Shown here: in pieces, positions 17,249 through 26,366 of the stretch | How the letters are laid out: each line of letters begins with the position of its first letter | Position numbering within the stretch: the stretch's first letter is position 1 | NCBI GenBank assembly: GCA_016219965.1 | Contig: JACRJM010000001.1 | Location: 114,490-178,489 of the forward strand | Length of the DNA: 64,000 bases | Direction: 5' to 3' | DNA from: Candidatus Schekmanbacteria bacterium | GTDB taxonomy: Bacteria > Schekmanbacteria > GWA2-38-11 > J061 | Notes under the pieces: model-generated | Seen by the model: the letters and a program-made list of their open reading frames with translations, nothing else | Told to the model about the DNA's origin: nothing | The model's database searches: none | Position numbers and translations under genes: made by a program

Positions 17249-19174
17249 TTATTTTACCGGAGAACCGTTTTTTACTTCCCTGTCTGTTGTAAGTATGGAA
17301 AGTGTTTTGTCGTCGCTTGCCGCAAGAAGCATCCCGTTTGATTCCACTCCCATTAGCTTTGCCGGTTTTAAGTTTACGACTATGGTGATGGTCTTTCCGA
17401 CTATATCTTCAGGTTTGTAGTGGAGTGAGATTCCGGCTACTATGGTTCTTTCCTTTTCTCCGTCATCTACTGTGAGTTTTAATAATTTATCAGACTTTGG
17501 CACCTTCTCGGCAGATAGAACTTTGGCTGTCCTTATCTTTATTTTTTTAAAGTCATCTATGCTTAAAAGCTCAGCGTCAGAAGTCATAATTTTCTCTCCG
17601 GATTTTTCAACTCCCTTTTCAGGTTTTGCTTCCGCTGTCTCTATCCTTGGAAAAAGAGCTTCAGGTTTATTTACTTCTATTTTGCCGTCTATTGCCCAGA
17701 GTTTTGCCAGAGTTATCGGGGCAAGCTCTTCAGGTTTTCCGGCAAGTCCGAGAAGAGCCCACATCTTATGCGCCTTTTCCGGCATGAAAGGAGTTAAAAG
17801 TACGGTGCATACCTTGAGGCTCCTGAATATGTTATCAAGCGTCCTGTCAAGTTCGTTATCATCCCCTTTTTTGGCAAGCTGCCATGGGGCTTTCTTGTCT
17901 ATATATCTGTTCACTTCATTGAGAAGCACCCATATTGAAGCAAGGGCTTTGCTGAATGAAAGCTCTTCTATATATTGTATTACTTCATCAAAAGTTTTTG
18001 AGGCTCTTTCGCAAAGGCATTTGTCCGAGAGTTCGCACTGCTCGGAGTCGTCTATTTGAGGGACTTTCCCGTCTCTGTATTTGATTATCATCGTGATTGA
18101 CCGTGAGAATAAGTTGCCGAGGTCATTTGCAAGATCAGAATTAAAGCGGCCTGTAAGGGCGGTTCTTGAAAAATCGCCGTCAAGTCCGAAGGGCACTTCC
18201 CGGAGGAGAAAATATCTGACAGTGTCAACTCCGAATTCATCTATAAGAGCATTCGGCTCAACTACGTTCATGAGCGACTTCGACATTTTTTTCCCGTCCA
18301 CTGTCCACCAGCCATGCGCGAAAACTTTCTTTGGGGGTTCAATGTCCGCAGAAAGAAGGAATGCAGGCCAGAACACCGCATGAAACCTGAGAATGTCCTT
18401 TCCGATTACATGCACATCGCAGGGCCACGTCTTTCTGAAACGGTTCTCATCTGAAGGGAATCCGGTAACAGTGAGATAATTTATCAGCGCATCGAACCAG
18501 ACATAGATCACATGTTTCTCATCGCCCGGGACAGGTATCCCCCAGTTAAAGGAAGTACGGCTTATACTTAAATCCTTCAATCCTCCTTTGACAAAGCTTA
18601 TTATCTCGTTTTTGCGGGATTCTGGGGCAATGAAGCCGGGATTCTTTTCATAGAATGAAAGCAAAGGTTCAGCGTATTTGGAAAGCCTGAAAAAATAGCT
18701 TTCTTCTTTGAGCTTTTCAGTCTTTCTTCCGCAGTCGGGGCAATTGCCGTCTGCTGCAAGCTGCATCTCTGTCCAGAATGTCTCGCATGGTGTGCAGTAC
18801 CAGTCTTCGTAAAATCCTTTATAGATGTCTCCCTTTTCCATTATTTTTTTGAAAAGGTTTGTGACCGCATCCTTGTGGCGCGGCTCCGTGGTGCGGATGA
18901 AATCATTATGCGTAATATCCAGCTTCTGCCAGAGAGATTTGAAACGCTCCACAACCCTGTCGGCAAGCTCGATAGGTTTTTCCCCTTTTTCGGAGGCAGC
19001 TTTCTCAACCTTCTGTCCATGCTCGTCAGTGCCGGTAGAGAAAAGGACTTCTTTGCCCTGAAGTCTTTTGAAACGTGCCATTACATCGCAGGCAATAGAA
19101 GTGTAAGCATGCCCGATGTGCGGCACATCGTTTACATAATAGATAGGGGTGGTGATAAAAAATTTATCTGTCAT
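17249..19174 (-). CDS. metG: Methionyl-tRNA synthetase
   Basis: Charges tRNA-Met, including the initiator. The 641 residues contain the HIGH-type motif PHIGHAY near residue 19, the zinc knuckle CTPCETF with CPDCGR near 125-148, and KMSKS near 297, in the order of the one-knuckle bacterial type. The C-terminal ~100 residues (from DDFKKIKIRTAKVLSAEKVP) are the Trbp111/EMAP-like tRNA-binding domain. Its start overlaps the end of the beta-propeller gene by 11 bases. The upstream linker (AKPEKGVEKSGEK) is low complexity. Confidence 0.96.
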   Translation of the reverse strand: MTDKFFITTPIYYVNDVPHIGHAYTSIACDVMARFKRLQGKEVLFSTGTDEHGQKVEKAASEKGEKPIELADRVVERFKSLWQKLDITHNDFIRTTEPRHKDAVTNLFKKIMEKGDIYKGFYEDWYCTPCETFWTEMQLAADGNCPDCGRKTEKLKEESYFFRLSKYAEPLLSFYEKNPGFIAPESRKNEIISFVKGGLKDLSISRTSFNWGIPVPGDEKHVIYVWFDALINYLTVTGFPSDENRFRKTWPCDVHVIGKDILRFHAVFWPAFLLSADIEPPKKVFAHGWWTVDGKKMSKSLMNVVEPNALIDEFGVDTVRYFLLREVPFGLDGDFSRTALTGRFNSDLANDLGNLFSRSITMIIKYRDGKVPQIDDSEQCELSDKCLCERASKTFDEVIQYIEELSFSKALASIWVLLNEVNRYIDKKAPWQLAKKGDDNELDRTLDNIFRSLKVCTVLLTPFMPEKAHKMWALLGLAGKPEELAPITLAKLWAIDGKIEVNKPEALFPRIETAEAKPEKGVEKSGEKIMTSDAELLSIDDFKKIKIRTAKVLSAEKVPKSDKLLKLTVDDGEKERTIVAGISLHYKPEDIVGKTITIVVNLKPAKLMGVESNGMLLAASDDKTLSILTTDREVKNGSPVK

Positions 19175-20432
19175 GTTTTTCTTTCCTCTGGAAATTCTTA
19201 GAGTGTGTGGAGAGGCAATATACCCTGTCGTCTATGGTTGAGGCAATTATCTCTGCTGTCCCGTCGTTTTCAATGTCCCCGACAGCAGGTCTTGTCCAGA
19301 ATGGGGCGCGGGCTGTGAATTTCCAAAGCAGTTCTCCCTTTTCACCGTCTAAACAGTAAAGATTCTTGTCATTGGATGTAACCAGTACCTTCATTCCGTT
19401 TCCATAAAGATCTGCTATTACAGGGGCGGAGATTATCCCTGCATCTGTTTTGAATTTCCATAACAATGTGCCGTCGCTTCCGCGAAGACAGTAAACATAT
19501 TTGTCCCATGATGTGAATATTATCTCTGTTCCCGGTTCCTCGCTTATATCTCCTGCTATAGCGGAAGAGCTTATGTTGTCTTCTGCCTTGAATTTCCATA
19601 CCTCTTTTCCTGTTCTCCCGTTGAGGCAGTACATGTAATTATCACAGGACCCGAATATAATCATCCTGTCTCCATTGGGCTCAAATTCAGTGGCTATCGG
19701 GGTTGAGAGCACCTGGTCTCCTGTTTTAAAGTTCCAGAGGTTTTTCCCGTCTTCTCCCCTTATGCAGTAAAGGTTATGATCCTCGCTCCCTATTAGTATT
19801 TCACCGACTTCGTCACCGTTGACATCATCTACCAGAGGGGATGAGCTAAAGTTGTATTCAAATCCTATTTTCCATATAAGCCCCCCATCCTTGCCTGAGA
19901 GACTGAAAAGCTCATTGCCTGAAGTCCCGATGACGTTCATGTTCCCTTCTCCTGATGCCTGGAGAACAATAGGGCTGGCCAGTATATCGTTTTTTGTCGG
20001 ATAGCTCCAGATGAGCTTCCTTTTTTCTCCAAGCAGACAGTAGAGCGTGTCGTCGATTGAGCCTGCAAGAATCTCTTTTCCTCCAACCCCGACAACGTCA
20101 TCAATCGTCGGTGTCGTGGATATGCTGTCCGTTGCCTTGAAGCGCCAGAGAAGCGAACCGTCCCTGCCGTCGAGGCAGTAAACAAATCCCCTGGCATTTC
20201 CCACAACCACGTCATAGTACCCGTCATAATTGACGTCGCTTAACTGCGGGGATGGCTGGAGCAGGAAGAATTCGTTTGTTCCATGCAACGGCGCAGTCCA
20301 GTTCTTTTCTACCGTGAGTGCATCTGAATAGACTTTAATCTTTGTGCATGAAGGCAGAATGAATAAAAGGAAAGCTAATAAGAACGCTGAAAGAAAAAAA
20401 ATGTTTTTATTAAATCGCAGCTTCAATGGCAT
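19164..20432 (-). CDS. PQQ-type beta-propeller lipoprotein
   Basis: A 422-residue exported protein. A hydrophobic signal is followed by LPSC, a plausible lipobox, so it is probably a lipoprotein. The rest is a series of about eight units with the core YCL-x-G-x2-G-x2-LWKF (for example VYCLDGRDGSLLWRF, MYCLNGRTGKEVWKF, LYCLDGEKGELLWKF), the PQQ-like/BamB repeat, mixed with FG-GAP-like stretches (DVNYDGYYDVVVG). Eight units would close one propeller. The gene overlaps radA by 23 bases and metG by 11, so it is translationally coupled to two cytosolic housekeeping genes. It could be a BamB-like scaffold, but no evidence links it to the Bam complex. Confidence 0.8.
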   Translation of the reverse strand: MPLKLRFNKNIFFLSAFLLAFLLFILPSCTKIKVYSDALTVEKNWTAPLHGTNEFFLLQPSPQLSDVNYDGYYDVVVGNARGFVYCLDGRDGSLLWRFKATDSISTTPTIDDVVGVGGKEILAGSIDDTLYCLLGEKRKLIWSYPTKNDILASPIVLQASGEGNMNVIGTSGNELFSLSGKDGGLIWKIGFEYNFSSSPLVDDVNGDEVGEILIGSEDHNLYCIRGEDGKNLWNFKTGDQVLSTPIATEFEPNGDRMIIFGSCDNYMYCLNGRTGKEVWKFKAEDNISSSAIAGDISEEPGTEIIFTSWDKYVYCLRGSDGTLLWKFKTDAGIISAPVIADLYGNGMKVLVTSNDKNLYCLDGEKGELLWKFTARAPFWTRPAVGDIENDGTAEIIASTIDDRVYCLSTHSKNFQRKEKHDR

Positions 20433-21771
20433 CTTTTATATTTTCCACTCCTATTATCTTAATTGATTTTTTGTCCTGTAACGCTTTAATGTTTCCTGCA
20501 GGTACTACAATTTTTTTAAATCCCAGTTTTTCTGCTTCGTTTACTCTGAGTTCAACCCGGCTTACAGACCTGATTTCCCCGGTAAGCCCGACTTCTCCTG
20601 TAAAGACAGTTTCCTGTTTTACTGCCTTGTCCCTGAAAGAAGATATTACAGCCATAACTGTACCAAGGTCAACAGAAGGGTCGTCTATCTCTGCTCCGCC
20701 GACTACATTTACAAATATATCCTCATGCGACAGCCTCATGCCAAGCTTTTTTTCAAGCACAGCCGTTAAAATCGATACCCGCCTTGCATTGAGTCCTTTT
20801 GTTATACGCTGCGGGATCCCGAATGAGGAGCGTGAAACGAGCGCCTGTATTTCTACCAACAGCGGCCTTGTTCCCTCTATACAGCATGTGACTGCCGAAC
20901 CGGGAGAAGTTTCACGTCTTTCTGACAGGAATATTTCGGAAGGATTTTTGACCTCATTCATCCCTTCCTCCCTCATTTCGAATATCCCTATTTCATTCGT
21001 TGAACCGAAGCGGTTTTTTGCTGTCCTTAAAATCCTGTAATAATTCCCGCTGTCACCTTCGAGATACAGCACGGCATCAACTATATGTTCAAGTACCTTG
21101 GGTCCTGCAATATTCCCTTCCTTTGTCACATGGCCCGTAATTAGTATTGGAATGCCTCCTGACTTTGCGAGGAACATAAGCAGTCCGGAGACTTCCCTTA
21201 ACTGAGCCAGACTTCCCGGTGAAGAAGGGAGTTGCCCGGTGTACATGGTCTGGATAGAATCAATGACTATCACAGATGGTTTTAAATTTTCTATATGTTC
21301 CTTTATAAGTTCGTAGCAGTTTTCGGAAAGAATATAAAGGTTTTCCGGCGTGAGCCCTAATCGTTCGGCCCTTAGCTTCAACTGTGACGGTGATTCCTCT
21401 CCTGATACATAAAGTCCCGATATCCCTGCTTTTGAAAATTTGTCCAGCACCTGAAGCAGTATCGTTGACTTCCCGATGCCCGGCGTGCCTCCGAGAAGAA
21501 CAGTCGAACCGGCCACAAGTCCTCCGCCAAGAACTCTGTCAAACTCGTCAATGCCGCTTTTTATGCGCGCCGCGTTGTCGTTCTTTATTTCCGAAAGCGA
21601 AAGGGGCTTTGATTTTTCCTGAAGCGACGGGAGCTTGAAAGCCGACCGCATCACGGAAACTTCTTTTTCCATGACAAATGCATTCCATTCATTGCAGTCA
21701 GGACATTTTCCCAGCCACTTGGGAGACTGGTAGCCGCAGGATTGGCACTGGTAGACTGTTCTTTCTTTCAT
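20410..21771 (-). CDS. radA: DNA repair protein RadA/Sms
   Basis: A RecA-like ATPase that promotes branch migration in recombination. The 453 residues start with a C4 zinc finger (C9, C12, C23, C26), followed by Walker A GGTPGIGKST (94-103), the RadA-specific KNRFGS motif (TAKNRFGSTNEIG) and a C-terminal Lon-like domain. The open frame extends to 21936, but that extra part lies within a palindromic repeat and has no homology, so the start at 21771 (MKERTVYQCQ) is correct. The ribosome site is weak (TTAGGC). It is the first gene of the operon running down to the TatD fusion. Confidence 0.95.
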   Translation of the reverse strand: MKERTVYQCQSCGYQSPKWLGKCPDCNEWNAFVMEKEVSVMRSAFKLPSLQEKSKPLSLSEIKNDNAARIKSGIDEFDRVLGGGLVAGSTVLLGGTPGIGKSTILLQVLDKFSKAGISGLYVSGEESPSQLKLRAERLGLTPENLYILSENCYELIKEHIENLKPSVIVIDSIQTMYTGQLPSSPGSLAQLREVSGLLMFLAKSGGIPILITGHVTKEGNIAGPKVLEHIVDAVLYLEGDSGNYYRILRTAKNRFGSTNEIGIFEMREEGMNEVKNPSEIFLSERRETSPGSAVTCCIEGTRPLLVEIQALVSRSSFGIPQRITKGLNARRVSILTAVLEKKLGMRLSHEDIFVNVVGGAEIDDPSVDLGTVMAVISSFRDKAVKQETVFTGEVGLTGEIRSVSRVELRVNEAEKLGFKKIVVPAGNIKALQDKKSIKIIGVENIKDAIEAAI

Positions 21772-21783
21772 TTTGCCTAATTG

Positions 21784-21906
21784 GCGAAGGCAATATTTGG
21801 CGTGATGCTTTGTCAGCGTCCGGTCAGCAATCCTCACATACGGAAAAGTATGCTCCGGTATGCTGATCCTCCGCTTCCTCGCCTCACATCCAAATCTCAC
21901 CTTCGC
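21784..21906 (+). repeat. Nested palindromic element, copy 1 (123 bp)
   Basis: The outer arms GCGAAGG (21784-21790)/CCTTCGC (21900-21906) continue as an imperfect pair (TTTGG/CCAAA). In the centre the hairpin CATAC-6-GTATG (21837-21852) is flanked by AATCCTCA and CTCCGGTAT. The element shares 13-base and 18-base identical blocks with the copy at 44819. It lies 12 bp before the radA start, so it will be in the radA leader or over its promoter. Confidence 0.75.
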
Positions 21907-22039
21907 TTTAAAAAAATTGTTAATATAAAGTAACAATCAGAGATTCGCTTCTATCTGATAAAACAGGTTGTTTTTAGCAAAGGGGTTCAGGCTAAGTCAA
22001 GGTAATATAAAAGTATCTCAACAATGAATTTTAAAGCGG

Positions 22040-22276
22040 TTACTTTTTGAGTTTGATGAACTCATGGATGGTAAGCCCGCTGTCAGAAAGAATTGATTTA
22101 AGAGTTTTTCTTTTTAGGATTTTGCCTTTGTGAATTGGAACTACAGTCCTTTTCTTGTCTATTTCTCTATAATAAATTCCGTGGCTGCTGCCAGATTGTC
22201 TTTTGAACCTAAAACCTATTTTTTGCAGAACCTTGATAACTTCATCAGATGTAACAGCAGGAAACTTAGGGCTCAA
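22040..22276 (-). CDS. hicA: HicA-family toxin (mRNA interferase)
   Basis: A 78-residue double-stranded-RNA-binding-like toxin that cleaves mRNA when free of HicB. The sequence VTSDEVIKVLQKIGFRFKRQ followed by GSSHGIYYRE contains the family catalytic histidine in GSSH, and the C-terminus IHKGKILKRKTLKSILSDSGL is the standard HicA end. It starts with TTG (22276), overlapping the hicB stop by 4 bases (TTGA), so its translation depends on hicB; HicB-first order is common in one branch of this family. Confidence 0.88.
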   Translation of the reverse strand: MSPKFPAVTSDEVIKVLQKIGFRFKRQSGSSHGIYYREIDKKRTVVPIHKGKILKRKTLKSILSDSGLTIHEFIKLKK

Positions 22277-22506
22277 ATTGCAACCTTTAAAGTGGTGATT
22301 GTTATATCATCTTCAGGGATCAATTCACCTTCTTCTTTGTAATCTGCTATAAATGCATCAATAGCTGCTTTCATTTCTTTGAGTGTTTCTTCGTAGGTTT
22401 CTCCTTCTACATGACAGCCGGGAAAAGCGGGGCATGTGGCAAAAAATCCGCCTTCTTCACATGGTTCTATAATAATGGTGAATCTATATTCTTTTTTTCT
22501 GCTCAT
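22273..22506 (-). CDS. hicB: HicB-family antitoxin
   Basis: A 77-residue partial RNase H-fold protein that neutralises HicA. The pattern YRFTIIIEPCEEGGFFATCPAFPGC, then EGETYEETLKEMKAAIDAFI, is typical. There is no C-terminal helix-turn-helix or ribbon-helix-helix extension, so autoregulation would need another DNA-binding element or the complex. It leads the pair, with HicA coupled by a 4-base overlap. Confidence 0.88.
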   Translation of the reverse strand: MSRKKEYRFTIIIEPCEEGGFFATCPAFPGCHVEGETYEETLKEMKAAIDAFIADYKEEGELIPEDDITITTLKVAI

Positions 22507-22513
22507 ATTTTTT

Positions 22514-22543
22514 CTTTTACCATATAAGAAAGTTGTCTGTCAA
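22514..22543 (-). promoter_or_regulatory. Possible hicBA promoter
   Basis: On the minus strand TTGACA (22543-22538) and TAAAAG (22519-22514) are 18 bases apart, 8 bases before the hicB start. No clear ribosome site precedes hicB. Confidence 0.35.
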
Positions 22544-22569
22544 AAAAGTATTATTGGAAATAATTCGTT

Positions 22570-22971
22570 TCATGGGATCCATTCTATTTTTACTCTGCTG
22601 CCGAGCTTCTTGAATTCTTTATCTCCGGTCACGACCGGATAATCAATGTTTATAGCAATTGCAGATGCAATGCAATCTCCGAGAGCAATTGCATGCTTTG
22701 CTTTGAGAGTCGCTGCCTGATACATAAGGCTTTGGTCAATATCAATAAGCTTGATTGGAAGCTGTTCTATGATAAGAAGAGATTCCTCTGCTTTGTCCTC
22801 TCCCTTGGAACGGTAAATAGAATAATATACTTCTCCCCAGTTTACCATGCTCATTAACAGGTTTACTTTGCCTGATTCCGCCTGCTTCAGAATCTGTTCT
22901 ACCTTTAGTGCTCCAGGTTCATCTTCAAAGAAAGCAATGAGGGCATAACTGTCAAGAACAAATCCCTTCAA
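22570..22971 (-). CDS. vapC: PIN-domain toxin (VapC family)
   Basis: A 133-residue PIN-fold ribonuclease. The first acidic residue is in FVLDSYALIAFFEDEP, the second in NWGEVYYSIYR, and the C-terminal pair in LGDCIASAIA and VVTGDKEFKKL, so the metal site looks complete. The stop of the antitoxin overlaps its start by 4 bases. It ends 27 bases before the likely hicBA -35, so the two toxin systems sit back to back on one strand. Confidence 0.9.
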   Translation of the reverse strand: MKGFVLDSYALIAFFEDEPGALKVEQILKQAESGKVNLLMSMVNWGEVYYSIYRSKGEDKAEESLLIIEQLPIKLIDIDQSLMYQAATLKAKHAIALGDCIASAIAINIDYPVVTGDKEFKKLGSRVKIEWIP

Positions 22972-23198
22972 TTTTTGGAATCCTCCTTCCTGTCTTCTAT
23001 AAGAGTTTTTAAAGCTGAAGACCCTTTTTTGAAATAGCCTCTTGCTTCTCTGACAGCTTCTTTTAAAACCGGCTTGAGGATGATTTGTCCATTCTTATCA
23101 ATGATTATTACCTTTGTCCCTTTAATGATATGATATCTCTTGCGAATCTCCGCAGGTATTACTACTTGTCCCTTTTCTGTTGTCTTAACAATAGGCAT
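22968..23198 (-). CDS. vapB: AbrB/MazE-type antitoxin (VapB)
   Basis: A 76-residue antitoxin. The swapped-hairpin AbrB domain occupies the first 45 residues (VKTTEKGQVVIPAEIRKRYHI), which binds the promoter; the C-terminal tail (ARGYFKKGSSALKTLIEDR) should wrap VapC. GGAGGT lies before the ATG. Confidence 0.9.
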   Translation of the reverse strand: MPIVKTTEKGQVVIPAEIRKRYHIIKGTKVIIIDKNGQIILKPVLKEAVREARGYFKKGSSALKTLIEDRKEDSKN

Positions 23199-23237
23199 GT
23201 TATACCTCCAGTCAAATAAGTATTACCTTTAGCTTTT

Positions 23238-23266
23238 ATGTTATAACAACAATAATAATGTGTCAA
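23238..23266 (-). promoter_or_regulatory. vapBC promoter with palindrome
   Basis: On the minus strand TTGACA (23266-23261), 17 bases, TAACAT (23243-23238). The 8-base palindrome GTTATAAC (23240-23247) overlaps the -10, a likely site for VapB autoregulation. Confidence 0.5.
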
Positions 23267-23387
23267 CAGGAAGTAAAATATAGTGGTTATTTCTCTTGCT
23301 AATAGGGGTCGTTTTTTTATAGTATAAAAGATGAACAGATACGGGGCCGAGGGAAGATAGAGGAAGATATAAGAGGGGTAAAGTGTA

Positions 23388-25106
23388 ATGTCATTGGTTG
23401 AAAGTATAATTTCTGATTTTCTGAAAGAGCGCAATGTCTCTGAAATAAATATTAATGAAATATTGCAGCCCTCTGCTGATTCCGAGAAAAACGGAGGACT
23501 TGTGGAAAGAATAGTCCAGTCCGGGATGGCAACTGAAAAGGAGTTTCTCATCGCCCTCAGCGATAAGCTTGCAATTCCATACAAGGAGTTAATTGAAGAA
23601 GATGACGTCGACAAGTCTATCCTTTCAAAGGTCCCTCTGAACTATCTTAAAAACAACTTCATCCTTCCCCTGAATAACGTTGACGACACGATCAGGGTCG
23701 CAATCTCTGATCCATTTGAGATTCAGGTACTTGATGATATCTCCATGATTTTTGAGCTGCCGACTTCGCCGGTAATATGTCCCAAGGCAGCGATTTTTGA
23801 CGCCATTAACCAGTACTACCGGATTGATGCTACAGAAACCGAGCAGATGATAAAAGAGCTGGATATGGATTTTGACAGTGATGTCCTTGCCTCGCTCTCA
23901 TCACTTTCTGATGAACCTAAAGACCTTCTTGATGTTGCGAACGAGGCGCCAATAATAAGGCTTGTCAATACAACCCTTTTTCAGGCTGTGCGCGAGCGTG
24001 CGAGCGACATTCACGTTGAGCCATTTGAAAAAGAGCTTCGCATAAGGTACCGCATAGACGGTATCCTGTATAATACTTTATCACTTCCCCGCAAATATCA
24101 GGCTGCTGTCATATCAAGAATAAAGATCATGGCTGACCTGGATATAGCTGAGAAAAGGCTCCCGCAGGACGGCAGGATCAAGATAAAAATAGCCGAGCAT
24201 TTTATGGATCTGCGTGTTTCCGTAATTCCAACCGCCTTCGGGGAAAGAGTTGTTATGAGGCTCCTCGATAAGTCCAGTGTGCTTATAAGGCTTGAGGACC
24301 TGGGACTCCTTGGTGATGACCTTGATATGATGTGCGGCTTCATAAAGCGGCCTAACGGGATAATGCTTGTAACCGGACCGACGGGAAGCGGAAAGACAAC
24401 GACTCTCTATGCGGCGTTGACGCGCGTGAACACACCCGAGAAGAACATCATTACTATTGAAGACCCTATTGAATATCAGCTTTTCGGGATAGGGCAGATA
24501 CAGGTAAACCCCAAGATAGACCTTACTTTTGCCGGAGGATTAAGATCAATATTAAGGCAGGACCCTGATATAATAATGGTCGGTGAAATCCGGGACCGCG
24601 AAACTGCCGAGATATCCATCCAGGCCTCGCTCACAGGACATCTTGTTCTTTCAACTCTTCATACTAATGATTCTGCAGGTGCCATAACAAGAATGCTCGA
24701 CATGGGTATAGAGCCCTTTCTCGTGGCGTCATCACTCTGCGGCGTTGTTGCGCAGAGGCTTGTCCGCGTTCTCTGTCCTGAATGCAAGGAAAGCTATGAG
24801 CCTGATGATGACGAACTGCGTGACATAGGGATAAAAAGGCAGGATTTGCATGACGGCAGGCTTTACCGCACAGCAGGGTGTCCGTCATGCCTTAATATGG
24901 GATATAAGGGGCGAATAGGCATATTTGAAATAATGAGAATCGATGATGATATAAAGAAGCTCATACTTGAACGCTACGACTCCAACACTATAAGAAAAAC
25001 AGCGATGAGCAAGGGAATGATGTTGCTGAAGCATGACGGCGTAAGAAAAATTATTCAGGGACTTACCACTATCGAAGAAGTTCTGAGAGTGTCTCACGAG
25101 GATTAA
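23388..25106 (+). CDS. gspE: Type II secretion assembly ATPase GspE
   Basis: The cytoplasmic ATPase that drives pseudopilus assembly. The 572 residues contain an N-terminal T2SSE_N domain, then Walker A GPTGSGKTTTLYAAL, the Asp box (GEIRDRETAEIS), Walker B region and the C-terminal zinc knuckle CPEC with CPSC (about 458-505) that GspE proteins carry. It is transcribed away from vapBC. AGAGGGG lies about 10 bases before the ATG. The next gene, gspF, starts 5 bases after the stop. Confidence 0.93.
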   Translation: MSLVESIISDFLKERNVSEININEILQPSADSEKNGGLVERIVQSGMATEKEFLIALSDKLAIPYKELIEEDDVDKSILSKVPLNYLKNNFILPLNNVDDTIRVAISDPFEIQVLDDISMIFELPTSPVICPKAAIFDAINQYYRIDATETEQMIKELDMDFDSDVLASLSSLSDEPKDLLDVANEAPIIRLVNTTLFQAVRERASDIHVEPFEKELRIRYRIDGILYNTLSLPRKYQAAVISRIKIMADLDIAEKRLPQDGRIKIKIAEHFMDLRVSVIPTAFGERVVMRLLDKSSVLIRLEDLGLLGDDLDMMCGFIKRPNGIMLVTGPTGSGKTTTLYAALTRVNTPEKNIITIEDPIEYQLFGIGQIQVNPKIDLTFAGGLRSILRQDPDIIMVGEIRDRETAEISIQASLTGHLVLSTLHTNDSAGAITRMLDMGIEPFLVASSLCGVVAQRLVRVLCPECKESYEPDDDELRDIGIKRQDLHDGRLYRTAGCPSCLNMGYKGRIGIFEIMRIDDDIKKLILERYDSNTIRKTAMSKGMMLLKHDGVRKIIQGLTTIEEVLRVSHED

Positions 25107-25111
25107 CCAAT

Positions 25112-26341
25112 ATGGCAGTCTATGAATATCAGGCTATTAATCTCAAGGGGAAGTCCTCATCCGGAATAATTGACGCCGAGTCCATGCAGGATGCGCGCAC
25201 AAAGGTGCGGAAACTAAATCTTTATCTTACCTCTGTGAAAGAAGTGAGCAGTTCTGCGCAGTCGTCAAAGTCCATGGAATTTCCCAGCTTCAAATCCATA
25301 CTTAAATGGATAAAACCGCAGGAGATAGCTTTGTTCTCAAGGCAGCTTGCTACGCTCCTTGAAGCAGGCCTTCCTTTGATTGACTCACTGAGTGCCCTTA
25401 TCGAACAATTTGAGGATTCAGGATTCAGGAGCGTCCTCCTCCATGTGCGCGAGAAGGTGAACGGCGGAGCTACGCTTGCCGATGCGCTCAGCGAACACAA
25501 GAGGTTTTTCCCTCCACTTTATATCGGCATGGTGAGGTCCGGAGAAGCAAGCGGTGCCCTTAGCCTTGTTCTTACAAGGCTTGCCGAGTTTCTTGAAAAA
25601 CAGGCTGAGTTGAAGAATAAAATAAGGAGTGCCCTGGCATATCCTGTCATTATGACGATGGTGGGATTCGGCATAGTCGCATTCCTTTTTACTTACGTTA
25701 TACCCAAGGTTACTGCAATATTCGAGCAGACAAAACAGGCGCTTCCTCTGCCGACCGTGCTGCTCATAAAGGTAAGTTCGGTGATGCGGGACTTCTGGTA
25801 TCTAATCATTGTGCTTGCAATCGCAATCTATTTTCTCATCCGTTATGCAATCAACACGGAGAACGGGCGGCTCTGGTTCGACGGATTCAAACTCAGGATT
25901 CCTGTGGTGGGGAATCTTATTCACAAGATAGCCTTGTCAAGATTCTCAAGGACTCTGGGCACAATGCTTAAAAGCGGAATACCTATTTTATACTGTATGG
26001 ACATTGTGAAGAATGTTGTGAACAACAAAGTGCTGAGCCGTGTCATTGAGGAGGCAAAAGATGATATAGCAGAGGGGAAGGAGATAGCTTTGCCGTTAAA
26101 GCAGAGCGGGCTTTTCCCTCCGATGGTAACTCATATGATATCTACAGGAGAAAAGAGCGGCCAGCTTGAAGACATGCTGCTCAAAGTCTCTGACAGTCTT
26201 GACTCGGAGACAGATTCAACAATAAGGGCTCTCACTTCACTGATCGAGCCAATAATGATATTAATGATGGGAGCTGTTGTAGGCTTTGTAGTTATTGCCA
26301 TACTGCTTCCCATCTTTGACATGACAAAGGGAATAAAATAA
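25112..26341 (+). CDS. gspF: Type II secretion inner-membrane platform protein GspF
   Basis: The membrane platform on which the pseudopilus is built. The 409-residue protein has the expected two T2SF domains (from PQEIALFSRQLATLLEAGLPL and from KIALSRFSRTLGTMLKSGIPIL) and three membrane helices (about 170-195, 222-245 and 380-402). It is separated from gspG by 146 bp containing a palindromic element, a larger gap than elsewhere in the operon. Confidence 0.93.
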   Translation: MAVYEYQAINLKGKSSSGIIDAESMQDARTKVRKLNLYLTSVKEVSSSAQSSKSMEFPSFKSILKWIKPQEIALFSRQLATLLEAGLPLIDSLSALIEQFEDSGFRSVLLHVREKVNGGATLADALSEHKRFFPPLYIGMVRSGEASGALSLVLTRLAEFLEKQAELKNKIRSALAYPVIMTMVGFGIVAFLFTYVIPKVTAIFEQTKQALPLPTVLLIKVSSVMRDFWYLIIVLAIAIYFLIRYAINTENGRLWFDGFKLRIPVVGNLIHKIALSRFSRTLGTMLKSGIPILYCMDIVKNVVNNKVLSRVIEEAKDDIAEGKEIALPLKQSGLFPPMVTHMISTGEKSGQLEDMLLKVSDSLDSETDSTIRALTSLIEPIMILMMGAVVGFVVIAILLPIFDMTKGIK

Positions 26342-26366
26342 TATTGTAATGTGAAGGATTATCGGA

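Noticed and set aside
21772..21936. N-terminal extension of RadA
   Set aside because: It is translated palindromic repeat with no homology to RadA; the zinc finger begins right after 21771.
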